A stretch of 64,000 nt of DNA, from assembly GCA_003518365.1 (NCBI GenBank), contig DOYU01000022.1, positions 29,502-93,501 of the forward strand, written 5' to 3'. Within the stretch, counting starts at the first letter, position 1; each line of letters opens with the position of its first letter. The translations under genes were made by a program, and so were the position numbers. Source of the stretch: Candidatus Magasanikiibacteriota bacterium. GTDB lineage: Bacteria > Patescibacteriota > Patescibacteriia > Magasanikbacterales > UBA922. Below the pieces are notes generated by a model. That model did no database searches. It was given only the letters and a program-made list of their open reading frames with translations, and was not told the DNA's origin. Shown piece by piece: positions 32,836-41,135 of this stretch.

Positions 32836-32861
32836 CACCCTGCAGGAGGCTGACAGGGTGT
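32836..32861. repeat. Palindrome upstream of the ATP-grasp gene
   Basis: CACCCTG and CAGGGTG face each other with 12 bases between. A second palindrome CCTTTGTA/TACAAGG follows at about 32870-32890. The 157-base spacer to the next gene is otherwise AT-rich. Operator or leader structure is possible. Confidence 0.4.
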
Positions 32862-32962
32862 GAGAAGAGATACCTTTGTATAGTACAAGGAAGGTCTAAG
32901 ATATATATATCCTAGCATAGATACGAGTATCTGTATAGAGAAAATTTGTGGTATGACAACAT

Positions 32963-34900
32963 TTACTGTTGCTGGTATGTGAACGATTTTTTCATTGCTT
33001 TCCAGAATACTTCTTTGTTGACACAATGTGGATTGGTCCCATCGCAGTCTTTGTTTTCTAAAATGTTGCCATATTTGGCAAACGTATTTTTGTCTTCGTA
33101 CATATACGGATCTTTTTGCAAGTTTGCTGTGACAGCGGCATGCGCTTTGTCTACGTCACCACCGGCTTTTGCCAATTCTTCTTCCATACCTAGATTGTAT
33201 GCACGGACAAGGCCGCGGAATTCTGCTGATTTTGCTTCTTTTTGGACCGTGTCGAGCGCTTCACCGAGTATTGCTGTCGTTGCTCCGGCAGCATCTGATT
33301 CGACGAGTTCGAGCAATTCTCCAAAAGCGGCTTTTTTGGCCTCGTCTGTTATTTTTTCAATTATGTCATCTTTTATTTGATCTTGTATACGACCTGTTTC
33401 TCTCTCAAAATCTTGTTGTTCTTGACTCAAGCCTTTGTCAATGGCGGCTTGTCTCTCGAGCATTCTTTCATATATCAAGAGTGATTCATCATATTTCTTT
33501 TCTTTTTCTGTTGGGTTTGCGTTCCAGAATTTGAGGTAGTCTTTGGCATTGCCAAGTTTTTCGTTCCAACGTAATTTTACGAGTTCAGAAGCTTCTAGAT
33601 TTTCTATATCATTTTTTGGATCATTTTTGTAGGCAAGCATATCACTGATTGCCTTATACTCTTTTTCGCTCAGTGTTTCACCTTTTTCGCGCAAACTATC
33701 ATTAAGCGCCGTCAGAGCATTTTTTGTTTTTTCATCTATTTCCCCCGTTGCGTAGTCGAGTGCTGTTTGTTTGTTCAGTGGGTCTGTGAGCGATTCGTAT
33801 TCTTTTTTATTTTCATCATTGATTACTGCCATGTAGTCTGCCTTGGTTTTTTCTAACTCGTCTAATTGTTTTTGCAACGCAGCGTCTGGATTTTCATTCA
33901 ATTCTTTTTTCAAAAATTCTATTTGTTCGTCTATTTCAACTACTCTGCCAGGATGAATTGATGGACTTACTTGCTCAATACATGCGTCTCTATCAGCTCC
34001 TGTTAATGCTACACAGCCAGAAGGATTTTTGAATTTGACGGAGGTATTCAAAATACATTCTTCTTTGGTGTACGAGTAGGGGCCTCCTTCTATGTTGTCA
34101 CACGTACCAAGGTCGCCGGTATTTTCCGCTATACGGAGATAACATTTGTCTTTTGGTGGATTCGATCCTGAATCAGAAAAATCTTCACCTTGTATATTTT
34201 TACACGTATCGGGATTTCCTCCCTGAACCGCAGCATTTTGCAAACAATGATCAGGATTGTCAAAGAAGCCACATGCCCATTCGTTGATATTGCTTACGCA
34301 CCCTGTGAGAAAGAGGGGTGCTATGAGGAAGGATGCAACAAGCGCAGATTTTTTAGCTACGTTTTTGCTGATTACTTTTTTGACAATGAGTATCAACGTC
34401 CACAGAGCTACTACCCAAAACAAAAATTTGGTGGTAGATAAGAGCGGCACGCCGATATAATAGATGAGTCCTCTTCCCATATCAGTATATTTGTTTTCAA
34501 TATAGACGAGCTGTCTCGCCAAAAAATACCAAGGTAACGTCATGAGGAACGCTATTACTGGGAATATAAGAGTGTAATTTTTTAGTGCAGTTTTTTTCAA
34601 TATACCATACACTATATATCCACCAAGCATAGAGATGAATCCTAGTGCCAGTCCGGCAAAAATACTGTAGGTGGCAAAAAGTTTTGTTATACGAGCATCG
34701 GTAATATCTGCGTATGTGATCTTTGCTAAATCATACGAAAAAAAATAAAAAAGACCGCCAAAAACGATCCAGAATACGAGAGGCATAAGTGCCGTGTGCA
34801 AAAAGTTTGTTCTTGTCTTTTTTTCTTTGGGTGAGTTTTGTGTGTCTGCAAGTATTTCCTCTTGTTCTTCGGGCTGGTTGGCTATATGTTCTTCTTCCAT
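32963..34900 (-). CDS. Polytopic membrane protein with Cys-repeat and coiled-coil domains
   Basis: 645 aa, unknown. The N-terminal 30 residues are acidic. Five to six membrane helices cover about 33-205, the last (FLIAPLFLTGCVS) ending in a Cys that looks like a lipobox but sits deep in the protein. Next comes a Cys-repeat region (205-305) where Cys-containing units recur: NPDTCKNIQG, TGDLGTCDNIEG, KDKCYLRIA, KEECILNTS. Residues 310-600 are long charged helices. It resembles other CPR envelope proteins by organisation only. Confidence 0.7.
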   Translation of the reverse strand: MEEEHIANQPEEQEEILADTQNSPKEKKTRTNFLHTALMPLVFWIVFGGLFYFFSYDLAKITYADITDARITKLFATYSIFAGLALGFISMLGGYIVYGILKKTALKNYTLIFPVIAFLMTLPWYFLARQLVYIENKYTDMGRGLIYYIGVPLLSTTKFLFWVVALWTLILIVKKVISKNVAKKSALVASFLIAPLFLTGCVSNINEWACGFFDNPDHCLQNAAVQGGNPDTCKNIQGEDFSDSGSNPPKDKCYLRIAENTGDLGTCDNIEGGPYSYTKEECILNTSVKFKNPSGCVALTGADRDACIEQVSPSIHPGRVVEIDEQIEFLKKELNENPDAALQKQLDELEKTKADYMAVINDENKKEYESLTDPLNKQTALDYATGEIDEKTKNALTALNDSLREKGETLSEKEYKAISDMLAYKNDPKNDIENLEASELVKLRWNEKLGNAKDYLKFWNANPTEKEKKYDESLLIYERMLERQAAIDKGLSQEQQDFERETGRIQDQIKDDIIEKITDEAKKAAFGELLELVESDAAGATTAILGEALDTVQKEAKSAEFRGLVRAYNLGMEEELAKAGGDVDKAHAAVTANLQKDPYMYEDKNTFAKYGNILENKDCDGTNPHCVNKEVFWKAMKKSFTYQQQ

Positions 34901-34985
34901 ATACTATATGAAACTAGGTATACGCACCTATATGAGGTAGCATAGCACTTTTTTTTGTTCCGTACAGTCTCCCTGTTGATAATTA

Positions 34986-35957
34986 TTACTCCACCTTCAA
35001 CAACACCACTTCCGGCGGATTGAACAACCTTGCGCGCGCGCCGGTTTCCCCTGTGCCGCTTGTGACAAATAATTGCGTGTCTGTATCAACCTCTACAAGC
35101 CCTTGATACCAATCTGCAGGAATGGCTTCTGCGATTCGACCGACAGGGCCAACAAATGGCAACCGAATTTGTCCGCCATGGGTATGTCCAGACAGGATCA
35201 GATCGATCTTTTCTTTTGCTGCTAGCCATGCGGCTGCAGGATTGTGTATGAGTGCAATCGTTGGAATCTCAGTCATCGTCTCCTCAAGCGCATCAAAGGC
35301 GAGCTTACCCGCAAGGTAGGAATCGCCCCCGAAAATCTGTATATCCTGTCCATGAATGGTCGTGGTCACGACATCGTTCACCAGATACGTGATTCCCATA
35401 GGGGTCATGGCATCGTAGACCTGTGTGCTCACGTCACCGAGTAAAAATACAGGACCCTTTTTTCGACTCATACTGACACCGTATTCATGATTGCCATGAA
35501 TAGCGTACGTCGGGATGCCGGCATCTACTAAGCGAGCGAGGGGAGCGAGCTCAAGTGTTTCGTCGGTTGGTCCATTTGCATTATCCACTTGATCTCCTGC
35601 AATCATCACGATGTCTGGCTGAAGGCTGAGAATCCGGTCAACGATGCGATCCATATACACGGCTTTCTTGTACGGCCCTACTTGAAAGTCTGCAACAAGT
35701 GCAATGCGAATGGGTGTATTGATGCCAGGGATATCAATCGTTTGTTCGCGTATCACGAGAAACGTGGGTTCAATAAAACTGCCATAGAAAATGGTCGTTG
35801 CGCCAAAAAGGAGGAGAGTAACAAACAAAAAAGACCAACGTTTGTGTCGGTATTCCCAGCTCTGTATCCTCCTCTTCGTACTGTGGAGAATGATTCCTGC
35901 TGGGACAATTGTCCCAACAAGAAAGATGGCGATCATCAGATCGTAGAAGATACGCAT
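34986..35957 (-). CDS. Membrane-anchored metallophosphoesterase
   Basis: 323 aa. Two N-terminal helices (about 3-22 and 44-62) anchor a calcineurin-like phosphoesterase. The metal motifs are in order: VADFQVG (D-x-F rather than D-x-H), GDQVD, GNHEYG, and SGHTHGGQ. It belongs near the YaeI/YkuE group, which can act on lipid-linked phosphates. An upstream in-frame start was rejected since those 27 codons are the tRNA-Leu gene. The start at 35957 has T at -1. Confidence 0.85.
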   Translation of the reverse strand: MRIFYDLMIAIFLVGTIVPAGIILHSTKRRIQSWEYRHKRWSFLFVTLLLFGATTIFYGSFIEPTFLVIREQTIDIPGINTPIRIALVADFQVGPYKKAVYMDRIVDRILSLQPDIVMIAGDQVDNANGPTDETLELAPLARLVDAGIPTYAIHGNHEYGVSMSRKKGPVFLLGDVSTQVYDAMTPMGITYLVNDVVTTTIHGQDIQIFGGDSYLAGKLAFDALEETMTEIPTIALIHNPAAAWLAAKEKIDLILSGHTHGGQIRLPFVGPVGRIAEAIPADWYQGLVEVDTDTQLFVTSGTGETGARARLFNPPEVVLLKVE

Positions 35958-35960
35958 ATG

Positions 35961-36044
35961 TGCCCTGGGAGAGACTCGAACTCTCATGATGTTGCCATCA
36001 CTGGATTTTGAGTCCAGCGCGTCTACCAGTTCCACCACCAGGGC
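35961..36044 (-). tRNA. tRNA-Leu (anticodon CAA)
   Basis: A full cloverleaf: acceptor GCCCTGG/CCAGGGC, D arm GTGG...GGTAGACGC, anticodon stem CTGGA/TCCAG with loop CTCAAAA, long variable arm TGATG-GCAA-CATCA, T arm GAGAG-TTCGAGT-CTCTC, discriminator A. CCA is not encoded. The class II variable arm and anticodon CAA give Leu (UUG codons). Confidence 0.95.
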
Positions 36045-36046
36045 AT
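36009..36046. repeat. Direct repeat 1 (5' part of tRNA-Leu)
   Basis: A 38-base stretch covering the 5' part of tRNA-Leu (acceptor strand, D arm and start of the anticodon stem) is repeated exactly at 36386-36423. The two copies enclose a GIY-YIG gene. Confidence 0.85.
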
Positions 36047-36050
36047 GTAT

Positions 36051-36302
36051 TTACTTTTTTAGACTATCACGTAACAGTAATTTTACCATACGTTTGCCTG
36101 TACTTGTTTTCAGATACGTTTCTCTTCTCAATGCATCTGTTTTTGAACAAAATGCTTCGTAGTACACAAGTTGGAATGGTCGATATGGTGCAGTTGATTG
36201 CACTTTTCCATCTGTATGTTCTTGCATTCTTCTTTTCAAGTCACTTGTTTGTCCACTATATATATTTCCACTACTTAATTGTAACAAGTATACATAGTGC
36301 AT
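36051..36302 (-). CDS. GIY-YIG nuclease domain protein (UPF0213-like)
   Basis: 83 aa, a single GIY-YIG domain: HYVYLLQLSSGNIYSGQTSD at the start (YVYLL ~ GIY, IYSG ~ YIG), catalytic Arg in DLKRRMQEH, and the LVYYEAFCSKTDALRRETYL part with the metal-binding Glu. The small standalone form is widespread and of unclear role. An earlier ATG exists at 36326, but 36302 has T at -1 and gives the family N-terminus. It lies between direct tRNA-Leu repeats, 6 bases from the true tRNA end. Confidence 0.88.
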   Translation of the reverse strand: MHYVYLLQLSSGNIYSGQTSDLKRRMQEHTDGKVQSTAPYRPFQLVYYEAFCSKTDALRRETYLKTSTGKRMVKLLLRDSLKK

Positions 36303-36385
36303 AGAATAGAAATGGATTTTGTCCATGAACTAGAGCGAAGCTCAGTTCAGGACACCAGGAAGCGAGCTTTGCTCTGCTTCTCTGG

Positions 36386-36423
36386 TGAGTCCAGCGCGTC
36401 TACCAGTTCCACCACCAGGGCAT
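36386..36423. repeat. Direct repeat 2 (tRNA-Leu 5' fragment, pseudo-tRNA)
   Basis: Exact copy of 36009-36046, carrying the 5' part of tRNA-Leu without its 3' part. Adjacent sequence contains two hairpins, ACCAG/CTGGT with AAGC/GCTT, and GAACT/AGTTC with AGC/GCT. It looks like the footprint of an integration or recombination at the tRNA gene. Confidence 0.8.
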
Positions 36424-36525
36424 TAGATAGTTTCTAAGCAGTCAATACTATAGCGAAAAATGGCAGGGTTGTCAATTTTGTGATATACTTTCATTGATTT
36501 CACAGATCTGAAAGGATTACACTGA

Positions 36526-36570
36526 TTTTTGCTATAAATAGCTTCATAAATTCTTTGTATATAGCAAAAA
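36526..36570 (+). promoter_or_regulatory. Inverted repeat upstream of parA
   Basis: TTTTTGCTATA (36526-36536) and TATAGCAAAAA (36560-36570) form a perfect 11-bp repeat, 27 bases before parA. Candidates are an autoregulatory operator bound by ParA/ParB or a leader hairpin. The stretch 36424-36525 has only a CAGATCTG palindrome inside TTTCA...TGAAA. Confidence 0.45.
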
Positions 36571-36596
36571 AGAGAGATCTGTTGCTGACATATGAT

Positions 36597-37364
36597 ATGG
36601 CTAAAATTATTGCTGTTGTGAACCAAAAAGGTGGCGTGGGGAAGACCACGACTGCTATGAATCTCGCCGCTCACCTCGCTGAGCTTGGCAAATTTGTGCT
36701 TCTCGTGGACATGGATCCACAGGGGAATGCCACGAGCGGTTTTGGTATTGCCGTGCATGAATTGGAGCATGGTGTGTATGAAGCCTTAGCAAAACAAAAG
36801 CGTGTGCATGATGTGATCCAAAATACGTCCCACGAAGGGCTGCGCATTTTGCCGGCGACGACAAATCTTGCCGGTGCAAATATTGAGCTTGTGGACATGG
36901 ATCGCCGTGAATTTCAATTGTCAGATCTTCTCGGAGAAGTGACGCATGCGTATGATTATATTATTATTGATTGTCCACCATCTCTTGGATTGCTCACGAT
37001 CAATAGTCTTGTTGCTGCCAATGAACTCCTGATTCCTGTGCAAGCTGAGTATTATGCGCTCGAAGGATTGGGACAGCTTCTCAAAACAATTCAGCTTATC
37101 CAAGAACACATCAAGCCGAATTTGGAAGTGCTCGGTGCTGTGATTACCATGTTTGATAAACGTACACGACTTTCGACAGATATTATGGATCAATTGTACA
37201 AATTTTTTCCTGATACGATTTTCCGATCAGTTATTCCACGTACCGTTCGTCTTGCCGAAGCCCCAAGTTTTGGACAGACGATTCTCCAATACGATCCAAA
37301 AGGAAAAGGGTCTCGCGCGTATGAGCGGTTGGCGAGGGAGATTCTAGAAAAGCATCAGATGTAA
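36597..37364 (+). CDS. parA: Chromosome partitioning protein ParA (Soj)
   Basis: Deviant Walker A ATPase that separates origins together with ParB. 255 aa without an N-terminal DNA-binding domain, so the short chromosomal (Soj) type. KGGVGKTTTAMNL is the deviant P-loop, VDMDPQGNATSG the A' motif, and IIDCPPSLGLLTINSL the Walker B. The start MAKIIAVVNQKGG at 36597 has T at -1; an upstream frame is intergenic. parB follows after 118 bases. Confidence 0.96.
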   Translation: MAKIIAVVNQKGGVGKTTTAMNLAAHLAELGKFVLLVDMDPQGNATSGFGIAVHELEHGVYEALAKQKRVHDVIQNTSHEGLRILPATTNLAGANIELVDMDRREFQLSDLLGEVTHAYDYIIIDCPPSLGLLTINSLVAANELLIPVQAEYYALEGLGQLLKTIQLIQEHIKPNLEVLGAVITMFDKRTRLSTDIMDQLYKFFPDTIFRSVIPRTVRLAEAPSFGQTILQYDPKGKGSRAYERLAREILEKHQM

Positions 37365-37482
37365 ATTACAAATTACTAATTACCTAATTCACCTAATAAA
37401 ATTTCAAAATAGTATTTTCTTATTAGAATTTTTGCATGTTATTTTGAATGAGATAATTAGATGAATTAGAAATGTATAGTAT

Positions 37483-38349
37483 ATGGCATTAGGAAAAGGA
37501 CTCGACTCCCTCATCCCCTCACAATCAAAACGCAGGTCGTTTCGAAAAGAAACAGAATTTTCTCCGTCTGCAAATGCTGCAGATCGGGTGTGGCATATTC
37601 CGCTCTCAGAGATCACCCCAAATCCAAATCAGCCACGAAAAGAATTTTCTCATACTGAAATGGAACAGCTTGTCGCTTCGATCAAAAAACATGGTGTGAT
37701 GCAGCCAATCACGGTGACAGAAAAAGAGGATGGTGGGTATGAAATTATTGCAGGAGAACGTCGATTTCGTGCATCAACGATTGCTGAACTGCCAACTATT
37801 CCCGCATTGGTTCGCAGTGCGACGGAGCAAGAAAAATTGGAATTAGGACTGATTGAAAATATTCAACGGCAGGATTTGAATCCGATTGAAGAGGCATTTG
37901 CGTATCAACGGCTTACTGATGAATTTGGCTTAACCCAGCAAGAAATTGCCGATCAAGTGGGGAAAAGTCGTCCTCTGATTGCCAATACTATTCGATTGTT
38001 AGATTTGCCAGAACCTATCCAAAAGGGATTGATTGATGGACTGCTATCTGTCGGGAAAGCGCGCGCACTGTTGAGCTTGAAAGATGAAAAAGAACAATTG
38101 AATATGTACCAAAGTATGATTGGCACCACTGCAACGGTGCGGCAGATCGAACAGGCCGTCGCAGGAAAAGGAGAACACTCTCGCAAAGGATCTGTCCGTC
38201 GTGACCAGCAATTGTCTCAAGCAGAAAAAATTATTGAAGATAGGCTTCGTGCAAAAGTGCATATCAGTGGAAAGGGCGAGAAGGGAACGATTCAGATCTC
38301 GTACTATTCAAAAGATGAGCTGAAGCGACTTATTGAAGAATTATCCTAG
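37483..38349 (+). CDS. parB: Chromosome partitioning protein ParB (Spo0J)
   Basis: ParB is the parS-binding CTPase clamp. 288 aa. GLGKGLDSLIP-type start (ALGKGLDSLIPSQ), NPNQPRKEF, the CTP-binding GERRFRAS box, ENIQRQDLNPIEEA, and the helix-turn-helix LTQQEIADQVGKSRPLIANT are all there. The C-terminal dimer region ends KDELKRLIEEL. No clear consensus parS was seen in this window. The parAB pair often lies near oriC. Confidence 0.95.
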   Translation: MALGKGLDSLIPSQSKRRSFRKETEFSPSANAADRVWHIPLSEITPNPNQPRKEFSHTEMEQLVASIKKHGVMQPITVTEKEDGGYEIIAGERRFRASTIAELPTIPALVRSATEQEKLELGLIENIQRQDLNPIEEAFAYQRLTDEFGLTQQEIADQVGKSRPLIANTIRLLDLPEPIQKGLIDGLLSVGKARALLSLKDEKEQLNMYQSMIGTTATVRQIEQAVAGKGEHSRKGSVRRDQQLSQAEKIIEDRLRAKVHISGKGEKGTIQISYYSKDELKRLIEELS

Positions 38350-38350
38350 T

Positions 38351-38671
38351 ATGGATGAACTACAAAGTCCTGATGTACACATGGCTGTTGCCAACATGAT
38401 CAATATCGCGCTTGGCTTTATTGGCATGTTGTCCGTATTTTCGGTTTTTTTCTTTTGGATCGTCGCGCTCATTCAGGTGATTATCAGAAAAGATTTGACT
38501 GAACACAAGTTGCTGTGGATATTACTTCTGATATTTGTTGCCCCCGTTGGTGTACTAGCATATTTCTTTATTGAAAAAAGAAAAGGGTGGGGGATTGCGG
38601 CTGCAATTTCTTTTGCCATACTTCCTTTTGTGTTAGTTTTTTGGGCGATCTCAAGAGCGATGTATTTGTAG
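38351..38671 (+). CDS. PLDc_N-type small membrane protein
   Basis: 106 aa with three helices: about residues 18-43 (IALGFIGMLSVFSVFFFWIVALIQV region), 55-75 (LLWILLLIFVAPVGVLAYFF) and 85-104. The second helix carries the P-x-G-x-xxYFF pattern of the phospholipase-D-nuclease N-terminal (PLDc_N) domain, a membrane anchor seen alone in many bacteria. It begins one base after parB, so it is in the same transcript. Confidence 0.7.
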   Translation: MDELQSPDVHMAVANMINIALGFIGMLSVFSVFFFWIVALIQVIIRKDLTEHKLLWILLLIFVAPVGVLAYFFIEKRKGWGIAAAISFAILPFVLVFWAISRAMYL

Positions 38672-38688
38672 AGAAGAACATAAAAAAT

Positions 38689-38720
38689 AAAAAACGATGG
38701 GAAACACCCATCGTTTTTTT
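38689..38720. terminator. Bidirectional terminator between convergent genes
   Basis: AAAAAACGATGGG (38689-38701) and CCCATCGTTTTTT (38707-38719) form a 13-bp stem with loop AAACA. It ends parAB and the opposite RelA/SpoT gene. Confidence 0.85.
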
Positions 38721-38755
38721 ATACCTAATTCTCTAAGACTCTAAACCTCTAACAC

Positions 38756-40234
38756 CTATTTATTCGGCAACACACTCTTGATCCAACTTGTTCGTTTTTT
38801 CTTCGCTGCATTTTTTATATGCGATTTTGCTGTATGTGTTTTGACGAAGCTAATCCAATCTGGATTTGGTTCTTTTCGATTTTTGTCAAGAATAATATCG
38901 ATCACGTCACCATTTTTCAGTTCTGTATCAAGGCTCACCATTTTGTCATTCACGATTGCACCATTACATTTATTTCCAATATCTGTGTGGATATGATACG
39001 CAAAATCAATCGGTGTGGCACCGTCTGGCAGATCGATAACATCTCCCTTTGGTGTGAAGACAAAAATGCGTGATTGCAAAAAATCGACTTTCATTTCTTC
39101 GAGATCATTCAATTTTGTGAGCATGTCTTTTTGTATTTCAGCCAATTCTTTTGCCCACGCTACTTCCTTTTTGGGCATACGAGCACCTTCTTCATCGTAG
39201 TGCCAGTGTGCTGCAATACCAAATTCTGCTTCTTCATGCATTTCTTGTGTACGGATTTGAAATTCGACAAGTTCCCCATCAGGTGTAAAAACAGTGGTAT
39301 GGAGTGATTTGTATCCATTTGGTTTCGGTTGAGAGATGTAATCTTTGATCCGCCCTTTCATAGGGCGCCAGATGTAGTGAAGAATGCCGAGAGCGGCATA
39401 ACAATCTGCGACTGTTGGGACAATGACTCTGATCGCGACCAGATCATAAATTTTTGCGACCTGGTTGTCTTTTCGAAGTAATTTTTGATAAAAACTATAC
39501 AAGCGTTTTTCTCTGCCATAGAGTTCTTTGATAGGCACGCCTGCTTGCGCCAATTCAGCTTTTGCTTTTTCTTCAATATCTTTTAAAAATTTTTCTTTCC
39601 CAGCCAATTTTTCTTCACGGACCTTCTTCGTTCTCTCATATTCTTTTGGGTAGACATATTTGAACGACAAGTCTTCCAGCTCTCCTTTCATTTCTGCCAT
39701 CCCAAGACGATTTGCAATTGGTGCATAAATTTCCAGACTCTCAAGCGCGATGCGATACCGTTTTTGTGGTGGAAGTGCGTCCAGCGTGGAAAGATTGTGA
39801 ATACGATCTGCAAATTTGATAATCATGACGCGGACATCTTCTGCCATTGCCACAAACATTTTTCGAAGATTCTCAATATAGCGCTCGACACCGCGATATT
39901 TCAATTTTCCAAGTTTTGTGATGCCTTCTACTAGTTTTCGGATTTCTTCTCCAAAGTTTTTTTCAAGTTCATCAAGTGTCACCTCTGTATCCTCTGGCAC
40001 ATCGTGCAGGAGCGTCGCGACAATGATAACAGGATCTATCTTCATATCTGCTACAATATGCGCAGCACCAAGCGGGTGAATTATATAGGGTTCACCTGAT
40101 TTTCGGAATTGCCCTTCGTGCGCGTCTCTTGCAAATTCGTATGCAAGCTTGATCATGTCTAGATCTGTCTGAGGCGCATATTCTCGTACTTTGTCGAGCA
40201 GTCCTTCAATTGTCTCCTTTTTCTGCTTTGTCAT
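38756..40234 (-). CDS. RelA/SpoT homologue ((p)ppGpp synthetase/hydrolase), no ACT domain
   Basis: 492 aa. Domains in order: HD hydrolase (HPLGAAHIVADMKIDPVIIVAT, then LLHDVPEDT with HD and ED), synthetase (KIYDLVAIRVIV, RIKDYISQPKPNGYKSLHTT), and TGS (RIFVFTPKGDVIDLPDGATP). Both active sites look intact, so it can be bifunctional. The usual C-terminal helical, zinc-finger and ACT domains are absent: about 490 aa instead of about 700. It is the only stringent-response gene seen here. The start at 40234 follows T. Confidence 0.92.
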   Translation of the reverse strand: MTKQKKETIEGLLDKVREYAPQTDLDMIKLAYEFARDAHEGQFRKSGEPYIIHPLGAAHIVADMKIDPVIIVATLLHDVPEDTEVTLDELEKNFGEEIRKLVEGITKLGKLKYRGVERYIENLRKMFVAMAEDVRVMIIKFADRIHNLSTLDALPPQKRYRIALESLEIYAPIANRLGMAEMKGELEDLSFKYVYPKEYERTKKVREEKLAGKEKFLKDIEEKAKAELAQAGVPIKELYGREKRLYSFYQKLLRKDNQVAKIYDLVAIRVIVPTVADCYAALGILHYIWRPMKGRIKDYISQPKPNGYKSLHTTVFTPDGELVEFQIRTQEMHEEAEFGIAAHWHYDEEGARMPKKEVAWAKELAEIQKDMLTKLNDLEEMKVDFLQSRIFVFTPKGDVIDLPDGATPIDFAYHIHTDIGNKCNGAIVNDKMVSLDTELKNGDVIDIILDKNRKEPNPDWISFVKTHTAKSHIKNAAKKKRTSWIKSVLPNK

Positions 40235-40299
40235 ACCACTGTATGTTACCATTTATCCTATCCCAGGTGTGGGTATTTTGCAAGTCTCCACTCATTTTT

Positions 40300-40332
40300 A
40301 AAAAAGATCCGCTAACATGACGGATCTTTTTT
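40300..40332. terminator. Bidirectional terminator with a stop codon in its loop
   Basis: AAAAAAGATCCG (40300-40311) and CGGATCTTTTTT (40321-40332) pair perfectly. The loop begins with the stop codon (40312-40314) of the gene transcribed toward it, so the right arm is the end of that coding region. Confidence 0.85.
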
Positions 40333-40992
40333 GTGTTCAGACTGTTCAGGTCCTTTTTCCTCTAGATCAGAAAAATTTCGCAATCCTTCCCATTTTTTGC
40401 GGAAATCTTCCGCACCGAGGTACTCAACAAAGGTATGGTATTGGGAATGTGTGTGGGGTAGGCGGGTGGCGTATTTGATGGGGCACCAATATCGTTCTGT
40501 CCGCCCAGCAATTTCAGTCGCGTAGCGCATGAGATTGTTGAAGTAGCTGCAGTACAGACAATTGAATTTTTCAAACCAGTTTAAATAGGGCAGCCGTTGG
40601 CGGTCGTAGACAAAATAGTCTCGTGCTTTTACGCGTGGGATATCGTACAGACGAAATGAAAACTGATGATACATCTCAAGGCAAATATGAAAAATGATCG
40701 CAGGCATGATCATTCCATAAATGAATGGAACGCTGAGAAGATGGGGGAGGCTAATGGGAAAAAAAGTTTTGAGAGAACTGATTTTCCATTGTCGCATTTG
40801 TTCTCTTTTTTTCTTGAGTTCTGTAAAAATGTTTGTCTTTGTATTCACTGCTTGCATTGCACGATCAAACGCTGCAAACATATCGTCCCCAAGTTCTGAA
40901 AGTTTTTTCACTTCAAGCTCTTTCATTTTCCCCAGACGATCTTGAATGTTTTTCAGGCGTTTTTGGAGGTCTTGTTTTGTTTTGTTTATCAT
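40312..40992 (-). CDS. Conserved hypothetical protein with membrane segments and CxYC motif
   Basis: 226 aa, unknown. A coiled-coil start (KTKQDLQKRLKNIQDRLGKM) of about 70 residues precedes two hydrophobic stretches (about 79-112). The C-terminal half has a striking conserved-looking core: VYDRQRLPYLNWFEKFNCLYC, then EIAGRTERYWCPIKYA, with Cys at a CxYC pair and one more Cys before PIK. This could bind a metal, but no family role is known to me. Single gene between two terminators. Confidence 0.75.
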   Translation of the reverse strand: MINKTKQDLQKRLKNIQDRLGKMKELEVKKLSELGDDMFAAFDRAMQAVNTKTNIFTELKKKREQMRQWKISSLKTFFPISLPHLLSVPFIYGMIMPAIIFHICLEMYHQFSFRLYDIPRVKARDYFVYDRQRLPYLNWFEKFNCLYCSYFNNLMRYATEIAGRTERYWCPIKYATRLPHTHSQYHTFVEYLGAEDFRKKWEGLRNFSDLEEKGPEQSEHKKDPSC

Positions 40993-41102
40993 ATCATCTA
41001 AATATAGCGAATGGAGTATAGCAGAAGTTGTGTTTTCAGTACACGTTTTATGTATAGAGTTATATATAGATTCCTCCCTTACTTTTTTTTACCAATCTGA
41101 TG

Positions 41103-41131
41103 AAAAAAATCGCCACTGTGGCGATTTTTTT
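41103..41131. terminator. Terminator of topA
   Basis: AAAAAAATCGCCA and TGGCGATTTTTTT pair around a CTG loop just downstream of topA, 5 bases from its stop. Confidence 0.85.
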
Positions 41132-41135
41132 GGTA

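Noticed and set aside
35958..36038. N-terminal extension of the phosphoesterase frame
   Set aside because: The 27 extra codons are a translation of the tRNA-Leu gene on the same strand, so the protein starts at 35957.
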